Assembly (NCBI GenBank): GCA_036644995.1
Contig: JAVXOZ010000015.1
Coordinates: 1-48,861 of the forward strand
Source of the DNA: Cryptoclostridium sp036644995
GTDB taxonomy: Bacteria; Bacillota; Dehalobacteriia; UBA7702
Direction of reading: 5' to 3'
Length of the DNA stretch: 48,861 nucleotides
The translations under genes were made by a program, and so were the position numbers. The notes under the pieces were generated by a model that saw only the letters and a program-made list of their open reading frames with translations, ran no database searches and was not told where the DNA came from. Positions 44,287-48,861 of this stretch are shown one piece after another (the stretch's first letter is position 1; every line of letters starts with the position of its first letter).

Positions 44287-44360
44287 TATTCATACACCTC
44301 TTTTATTGATATCTTTAGTATAACACTAAATTTTTGTATCTGCAACCATTTGTGGTTATT

Positions 44361-44756
44361 TTAAAAGCGAGGTGTCCAATCAGCGGTTGAGGTTATGTTA
44401 AATTCTATTACACCCATGCCGCTCATGATGCCACCGGGATGCACAAAAACTGTGGCTGTGGAGCTTACCGGAAACATTAACGTGGTATCGGCATCGCTGC
44501 GAACATAGCCTTGAAGTGAAATAACACCCTTAATGTCCTTAATTTCATAGACCGGGTTGTTAACTTCATCGACAAAAGTACAAGTTGCACCGTTTCTCAC
44601 GCTGCCAGTGGAATTAGCAAAGGCAACCGCCAAGGCATTGGCATTCAGTACGTAATCATCTAACACAAGACCTTGATTTTTTGTTGATTTATCAGCAGTA
44701 TAAGCCACCTTCAGGTCTTTAAAGATATCTCCATATGGTCGGATAATATTATTCAA
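44361..44756 (-). pseudogene. Probable frameshifted continuation of the SLH-fusion gene
   Basis: This frame has no ATG start or RBS near its possible TTG start (44756), and it stays open upstream to about 44802, next to the end of the SLH-fusion gene. Reading on from there gives SEVLQDKLRQNGIPQ, INNIIRPYG-like helical and then beta-rich sequence (MFPVSSTATVFVHPGGIMSGMG) ending TADWTPRF. It probably was the C-terminal part of an SLH surface protein, now out of frame. I do not recognise a domain. Confidence 0.5.
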
Positions 44757-44802
44757 TATATCTTGGGGAATACCGTTTTGCCTGAGCTTATCTTGGAGGA
44801 CT

Positions 44803-47160
44803 TCAGATATTAGAAATATCTATATTTTCTGCAAAAGTAATCATTTTTGTAAACTCTGCTCGAGTGACATTTTGATTGGGAGTAAATTCATTTTCAGAAA
44901 CTCCGGATATAACTCCAATCTGAGTTAGGTGGGATACAAACAATTGATACCAAGCATCATCTGAAACATCTATAAATGCTGGTAAATTATCAACCTTATT
45001 AGATAAACTAACATTAAGATTTCTTGCCTGTAAAGATAGGGGACTTGGACTTTCACTAATAAATCCAAGGGTTTCCAGCATAATGGGGATGATTGCTTCG
45101 CCTTGTGCCACCCTTGCAGTGGTAGTATTTTTGTTTTCATTAAAACAAATGCCGCAATTAGTTAATAAATAAAGATTTAAAGCATTTTCATTATTGTTAT
45201 TAGCTTTTTGTTCTTTATTGTATTCTCTTATTAAATCATTAAAGGCATTACCAATTTCCCTACGCTTGTTATATTTGATGTTTTCTTCTTGATAGGTAAT
45301 ATATTTTTGTTGTTCTCCCGGGCTTAGGTAGCCATCTGCGGTTACTAAATCTTTCATGCGGTTAGCTACTTCATTCCAAGTCATGGTTTTTTTCGTGTCA
45401 CCGCATTCAAATGAGATACCTTTGCTATCATGATTTTCGCAAATGTGGGTACCTGCTATTATAGGTTGTACACCACCCCAGCCGTATTCTTCTTTTAAAA
45501 ACTTAGCGTTACTTTGGCTGTTTTCTTCTTTTAAAAAATGCTCATAAATATTGAATTTTCCTTGGCTCATTTTTATTAATATAGCGTCAATAATTTCGGG
45601 TGAAAAATTAAAAGCAGAGGATGCTTTTTCCGCTGCTTCTTGGGTATTCAATTCAAATTCATTGAGTAAAATCATGCCCTCTATATGTCCGGCAATAACA
45701 CCCCAGTTGTAATAGGCTTGAGATGTGCGGCTTAGATAGCTGCCTTCCCACAAATGCAATACATTTTGATAGGTCTTATAGCCAACACGTCCTTTGTCGT
45801 TAATTATAATTTCGCTATACTCTTTATTAAATATGGATTTAATATAGTTAACACAATCTTCTCTATCTCGGTGAGCTTTAAAAAATTCTGTAATTTCCGG
45901 TTTATCAGCTTTTAAGTATGGTGTGCTGCGTAAAACTTCATTAACCAAGTTCCAGTTGAAAGATGGTAGGCTCTTATCTTCATGATTACGGTCATAATAT
46001 GGCAAAAGAGGAAGATTGATATCTCCCTCTTTTTCTTGGTTATTTAGCTGTAAACGAACTCCGCCATCACTATTTCCTCGGCTCGATTCTTGATGTTGTT
46101 CATCATCCCCACCCATTTCATTTGGTCTTGGGCTTTCATCGCTTCGGTTACTCCCTCTGCTTTTTGCATCTGCATCATCAAGGTTTCCAATCGTTCCGCT
46201 GCTTCCTCCTGGACTTGTTCCAAGTGATATCCCAGACTCCAGTTCAGTTTCATGGTCTGATACATCGGGTTCTTTTCCTCTTTCAGATATTGTTCTCTCA
46301 GCACTGCGTATTTCCCCTGTGCTGTTACTCGTTCTATCCAAAAGAACAGACCGTCTACTTCCATGTAGATGTGCTTCATTGTTCATTACCTCCTTCAGCA
46401 TATTTTCCGTTTCTTCAGTGCTCTGTAAATGTAATGATGTTTTTGATATATTATTTAAAATTGTTTGACCAATATTTTGAGTTGCAGCACCTAAACACCT
46501 TATGGTGGCAGTGGTATCAAAGCTATTAAAAAATTCAAAAGTATTAATTTCGCCCTTAACATTACAGCGGTTAAAAACCATTTCTTGGACACTGTTTTTA
46601 ATTGTTTGGCGGTAGATATTTTTCATATCAGTTAAATCTTCTATCCCCAAGCTACTATTTTTAAGATTTTTAGTTAAAGTTGTAAAATATGTTTCCATAT
46701 TTGCATCCAAAATATTTTCAATAGCAGCATTAACTACGTTGCCTAAATCCGCTGCTTCCTCTGTGACTTTAAATGCGTTTTTTAGACTATCTATTATATC
46801 GGTGTGGTGCTCTGCTTTTACAGACCAAAGGGGTATAATTACCGCTTTTTTATTGGTTAATGGGTAAGTTTCGGTTATATCGCAATAAGTTTTAATCCCT
46901 GATTTTGTATTGAGGTCAGGCAGATTAATTTGTGTACAGCTTTTATCCACTCCACGGTGATATATTTTCTCCCATGCTTCATGGGTTAAAATTGCTGTGG
47001 TATTATTTTTTTGGGCATTGATTAGTATTTGCGAATCAAAATCACATCTAAAATTATTACCGCTACTATGTAACAATATCTGCCATTTATTGGGGTTATG
47101 TGTGATTTCGGCAAATTCTTGTTTATATAAATATCTAAGCTCTTGTATATCTTTTGCCAT
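44803..47160 (-). CDS. Truncated element ArdC/SNF2-type protein fused to an SLH domain
   Basis: 785 residues. The N-terminus (KWQILLHSSGNNFRCDFDSQ, ILINAQ...AWEKIYHRGVD) matches the start of the very large antirestriction/SNF2-methylase proteins of clostridial conjugative elements. A Ser/Gly/Asp-rich linker (about 265-380) and the FNIYEHF...FLKEEYGWGGVQPIIAG, KTMTWNEVANRMKDLVTADGYLSP block are also typical. The helicase and methylase domains that should follow are absent. Instead, residues about 730-785 form one SLH repeat (FIDVSDDAWYQ...VTRAEFTKMI). With no signal peptide the SLH part cannot reach the wall, so this is a deletion chimera. Confidence 0.8.
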   Translation of the reverse strand: MAKDIQELRYLYKQEFAEITHNPNKWQILLHSSGNNFRCDFDSQILINAQKNNTTAILTHEAWEKIYHRGVDKSCTQINLPDLNTKSGIKTYCDITETYPLTNKKAVIIPLWSVKAEHHTDIIDSLKNAFKVTEEAADLGNVVNAAIENILDANMETYFTTLTKNLKNSSLGIEDLTDMKNIYRQTIKNSVQEMVFNRCNVKGEINTFEFFNSFDTTATIRCLGAATQNIGQTILNNISKTSLHLQSTEETENMLKEVMNNEAHLHGSRRSVLLDRTSNSTGEIRSAERTISERGKEPDVSDHETELESGISLGTSPGGSSGTIGNLDDADAKSRGSNRSDESPRPNEMGGDDEQHQESSRGNSDGGVRLQLNNQEKEGDINLPLLPYYDRNHEDKSLPSFNWNLVNEVLRSTPYLKADKPEITEFFKAHRDREDCVNYIKSIFNKEYSEIIINDKGRVGYKTYQNVLHLWEGSYLSRTSQAYYNWGVIAGHIEGMILLNEFELNTQEAAEKASSAFNFSPEIIDAILIKMSQGKFNIYEHFLKEENSQSNAKFLKEEYGWGGVQPIIAGTHICENHDSKGISFECGDTKKTMTWNEVANRMKDLVTADGYLSPGEQQKYITYQEENIKYNKRREIGNAFNDLIREYNKEQKANNNNENALNLYLLTNCGICFNENKNTTTARVAQGEAIIPIMLETLGFISESPSPLSLQARNLNVSLSNKVDNLPAFIDVSDDAWYQLFVSHLTQIGVISGVSENEFTPNQNVTRAEFTKMITFAENIDISNI

Positions 47161-47179
47161 TACTAATCTCCCTTACATT

Positions 47180-47223
47180 ACTATATCATATTCCGTTTAA
47201 CAATGCAACCATTTTTGAGCACA
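47180..47223 (-). promoter_or_regulatory. Shared promoter element, copy B
   Basis: On the - strand TTGCAT, 17 nt, TATAGT (-10 at 47180-47185), just before the 47160 start codon. The block 47193-47223 is identical to 43664-43694. Confidence 0.8.
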
Positions 47224-47868
47224 TTATATTTCCATTTCATCTTCATCAAGAGAGTAGGGTATGTTTGCTTTTTCAGTACAGTTTTCTTTTGCTTTTTCAG
47301 CAGCATTAACCGCTGCTGCCATGTGCAATTTTAAAACATATGCTGTGGTTTTGGGATTGTCGTTATATTTTATGGTAGCTCCGTGCCAGTGGTTTCCAAT
47401 ATCACCGCCATATGCTCCTAAGCCTTTACCGTTAACATGGTTAATACATTTAATGCTGTTACCGCCGGCATTTTTAAACTCCTGCAAATTTACGTTATAA
47501 TCATCTAAAATATAATCATTACAGGAAATACCTTCGGGGATATACTTGGCTTTATTCTCACCGGGCAGGGGAAATATTCGGTGGGCTTGGTCAATTTCCG
47601 GAAAAAATTCATCCAGCCATTTGTTCTTTTGTAATATAAAGGATGGCGGTTCACCGGGTTCCGCAGCAGATATAATATATACTTCTAAATCGCTGTTGTC
47701 CCTAATTGTTTGACGAATACCCTCAATAACTTTATCAAAAGGTTTTAATGTTTTAAAGAAATCAGGTTGATACATTAACTCAATTTGAAAGCAACCGTCA
47801 TCATCCACAATCCTGTCTTGAAAATTGGCAATAGTGCCATCCATGTCTATGAATAGACGTTTGGTCAT
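47224..47868 (-). CDS. 5'(3')-deoxyribonucleotidase-like HAD protein with acidic tail
   Basis: A 214-residue HAD-superfamily protein similar to NT5C nucleotidases. Motif I is LFIDMDGTIANF; motif II lies near VYIISAAEPGEP; CNDYILDDYNVNLQEF is the late Asp motif (DD). NT5C-type genes are regular passengers of Firmicute conjugative elements. The C-terminus IPYSLDEDEMEI is a variant of the acidic tail seen on other element proteins. It lies 34 bp downstream of the true end of ssb, in the same direction. Confidence 0.85.
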   Translation of the reverse strand: MTKRLFIDMDGTIANFQDRIVDDDGCFQIELMYQPDFFKTLKPFDKVIEGIRQTIRDNSDLEVYIISAAEPGEPPSFILQKNKWLDEFFPEIDQAHRIFPLPGENKAKYIPEGISCNDYILDDYNVNLQEFKNAGGNSIKCINHVNGKGLGAYGGDIGNHWHGATIKYNDNPKTTAYVLKLHMAAAVNAAEKAKENCTEKANIPYSLDEDEMEI

Positions 47869-47902
47869 TTAACACACCTCATATTCTAAATTATCAAAAT
47901 TA

Positions 47903-48298
47903 TCAAAAGGGGATATCATCATCTATGGGAATTTCTTCTTCGCCTATTGCTAAAGAATTTTCCGAATCTACACTATCATTTTTAGGAGAGAGAAATCGCA
48001 CATTTTCAGCAACCACTTCAGAAGCGGTGCGTTTAGAACCGTCTTTAGCTTCATAGGTTCTTATTTGCAGCCTGCCGTCAACTGCGGCAATTTTACCTTT
48101 GCTAAGATATTTGTCACAGGTTTATCCCAGTCCTTTCCATGCAATAACGGGAATAAAGTCTGCTTCTTTTTTACCGCTGGCACTTTGGAAATTCCTATCA
48201 ACGGCTAAGGTAAATTTACAAACTGATGTACCATTGGCAGTGGAACGTAATTCCGTATCTCTGGTTAATCGACCAATTAAAACAATTCTGTTCAGCAT
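47903..48298 (-). pseudogene. ssb: Single-stranded DNA-binding protein gene with in-frame TAA
   Basis: The 132-codon frame reads as a full SSB: LNRIVLIGRLTRDTELRST, FTLAVDRNF, ADFIPVIAWKGLG, then TAA (48122-48124), then TCDKYLSKGKIAAVDGRLQ, IRTYEAKDGSKRT and the canonical acidic tip DDDIPF. In homologues the stop position is usually Glu (GLAETC), so GAA to TAA explains it. The truncated 58-residue product would lack half of the OB fold. The RBS TAGGAGG is intact. Recent mutation, read-through or a sequencing error are the options. Confidence 0.9.
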
Positions 48299-48299
48299 T

Positions 48300-48728
48300 T
48301 TAAAACCTCCTATTTTTGTATGTTGGTAATTGTGTTTCTTCAAAAAATTCACGAAAGTCTATCATGGCATCTGCGGATACCGTGGCAATTATTTCTCTGC
48401 GTTGGGCTTCGCCGGTTACTTCTTTATCAGTGGGTTTTTTGGATGTTCCTTTCACCGGGAATTTGATATCATGGGGCATGGTGTTTGCAATATCGTTAAA
48501 TGCTTTAGCTGCTCGACGTACCACTCCCCAATCTTTTGGGTTTTGTTTATAGGTTTTTATTCTCATGATTGATTTGCCAATTTCTTTTTCAAAGCCATTA
48601 GCTAAAATTTGGATTTTAACATCATATTCATTGTTATAACGTTCTCTTGTTATCCCAATGTTTTCTGCCATCCGTTGTGCCTTACTAAAAACATATATTG
48701 AATTAATATTAGAGTGCAAATGATTCAC
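48300..48728 (-). CDS. Conjugative-element protein of unknown function upstream of ssb
   Basis: 142 residues, starting MNHLHSNINSIYVFSKAQRMAEN. RBS GGGAGGTGAA lies just before the ATG at 48728. The protein is charged and soluble; the segment RMAENIGITRERYNNEYDVKIQ may be helical, and a Lys/Thr-rich stretch (KGTSKKPTDKE) divides it. It ends 1 bp before the ssb start codon, with the ssb RBS inside its last codons, so the two are translationally coupled and it may take part in element replication. I do not recognise the family. Confidence 0.7.
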   Translation of the reverse strand: MNHLHSNINSIYVFSKAQRMAENIGITRERYNNEYDVKIQILANGFEKEIGKSIMRIKTYKQNPKDWGVVRRAAKAFNDIANTMPHDIKFPVKGTSKKPTDKEVTGEAQRREIIATVSADAMIDFREFFEETQLPTYKNRRF

Positions 48729-48750
48729 CTCCCATTAGTTTTGCTAAATT

Positions 48751-48775
48751 AAAAAATACTGCATTTTGCAGTATT
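48751..48775 (-). terminator. Hairpin with T run on the - strand
   Basis: A 9-bp perfect stem, AATACTGCA (48755-48763) with TGCAGTATT (48767-48775). On the - strand it is followed by TTTTTTAATT. It either terminates an operon beyond the window or attenuates transcription into the 48300-48728 gene, whose start is only 22 bp further. Confidence 0.78.
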
Positions 48776-48861
48776 AAGTAGATTAAGTATTTCGTTTTAA
48801 TGTATCTGCTTTTTACTGATGCTATTTGGGTTTTCCCTCGCCAATCCTTTAGCTCGGTTAC

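Noticed and set aside
46044..46529. Open frames on both strands inside the Ser/Gly/Asp linker of the ArdC-like fusion protein
   Set aside because: They are low-complexity shadows of the linker; no start context and no family features.
9547..48298. Several genes contain or are followed by in-frame TAA (9547, 11206, 32101, 39880, 48122), raising the idea of stop-codon reassignment
   Set aside because: Dozens of intact genes in the window end normally with TAA, and the pilus and glycan operons would be fused if TAA were sense. Local gene decay explains the cases.
40001..48387. 16-bp identity (tgcggataccgtggca) between the surface gene and the gene at 48300
   Set aside because: Both encode the short ATVSA stretch; the flanks differ completely, so chance is sufficient.
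34618..48861. CRISPR array or tRNA attachment site near the element
   Set aside because: No regularly spaced repeats and no recognisable tRNA 3' end were seen; the only repeats are the MNT duplication, promoter copies and tail modules. No integrase gene lies in the window.

Overview
The window is low-GC DNA from a Gram-positive, Clostridia-like Firmicute. The signs are LPXTG-anchored pilins with sortases, lipoproteins, an S-layer-homology (SLH) protein, strong Shine-Dalgarno sites and Tn-type conjugative-element genes of the kind common in gut Clostridia. I cannot name a species. No rRNA, tRNA or CRISPR array was recognised.

Layout. (1) 322-7400, + strand: a sortase-assembled pilus operon with a VWA-containing tip adhesin, a class C-type sortase between two further LPXTG pilins, and a second sortase, closed by a clear terminator. 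(2) About 7577-11316, - strand: small secreted, lipo- and membrane proteins, mixed with decayed remnants of secreted-protein genes. (3) 11441-14903, + strand: debris of an AAA+ ATPase and a prophage head module (5'-truncated minor capsid protein with a JAB-like C-terminus, a small protein, scaffold, 3'-truncated major capsid). (4) 15090-32103, + strand: a compact surface-glycan cassette. It holds rfbF-rfbG-rfbH (CDP-3,6-dideoxyhexose branch), a YerE-like ThDP enzyme, a KDPG-aldolase-family enzyme, a HAD-IIA phosphatase split by a -1 frameshift at A_AAA_AAA, an SDR reductase, a DPM1-like GT2, three multi-membrane-span glycosyltransferase-like proteins and a GtrA flippase. The last gene encodes an exported SLH protein whose C-terminal half carries motifs of GT80-type sialyltransferases. 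(5) 32104-48775: a heavily rearranged conjugative element, mostly - strand. It has a VirB4 ATPase, a broken TraX, a replication-initiator fragment, ssb, a truncated ArdC/SNF2-type element protein fused to an SLH domain, three Fic proteins, an AbiEii-like protein, MNT/HEPN remnants, and a + strand toxin-antitoxin island (orphan DinJ, RelBE-type, DinJ-YafQ).

How the genes fit together. The glycan cassette appears to make a CDP-linked, C4-branched 3,6-dideoxy sugar (yersiniose-like) and transfer it through lipid-linked intermediates outside the membrane. The SLH protein could modify or hold the polymer at the wall. The cassette is flanked by truncated genes (phage capsid on the left, a headless coding tail on the right), as expected for an insertion or recombination into mobile-element debris.

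The two most notable observations are the SLH + GT80-like surface protein and a short acidic C-terminal tail (DDDEDMEL-like, often preceded by PTQSR). That tail is shared by unrelated cargo-type proteins of the conjugative element (two Fic proteins, an AbiEii-like protein, a nucleotidase, a HEPN remnant) and could be a type IV secretion signal. Many element genes carry single inactivating lesions (in-frame TAA in ssb and in a surface protein gene, a 14-bp duplication in traX), so the element is probably no longer self-transmissible.
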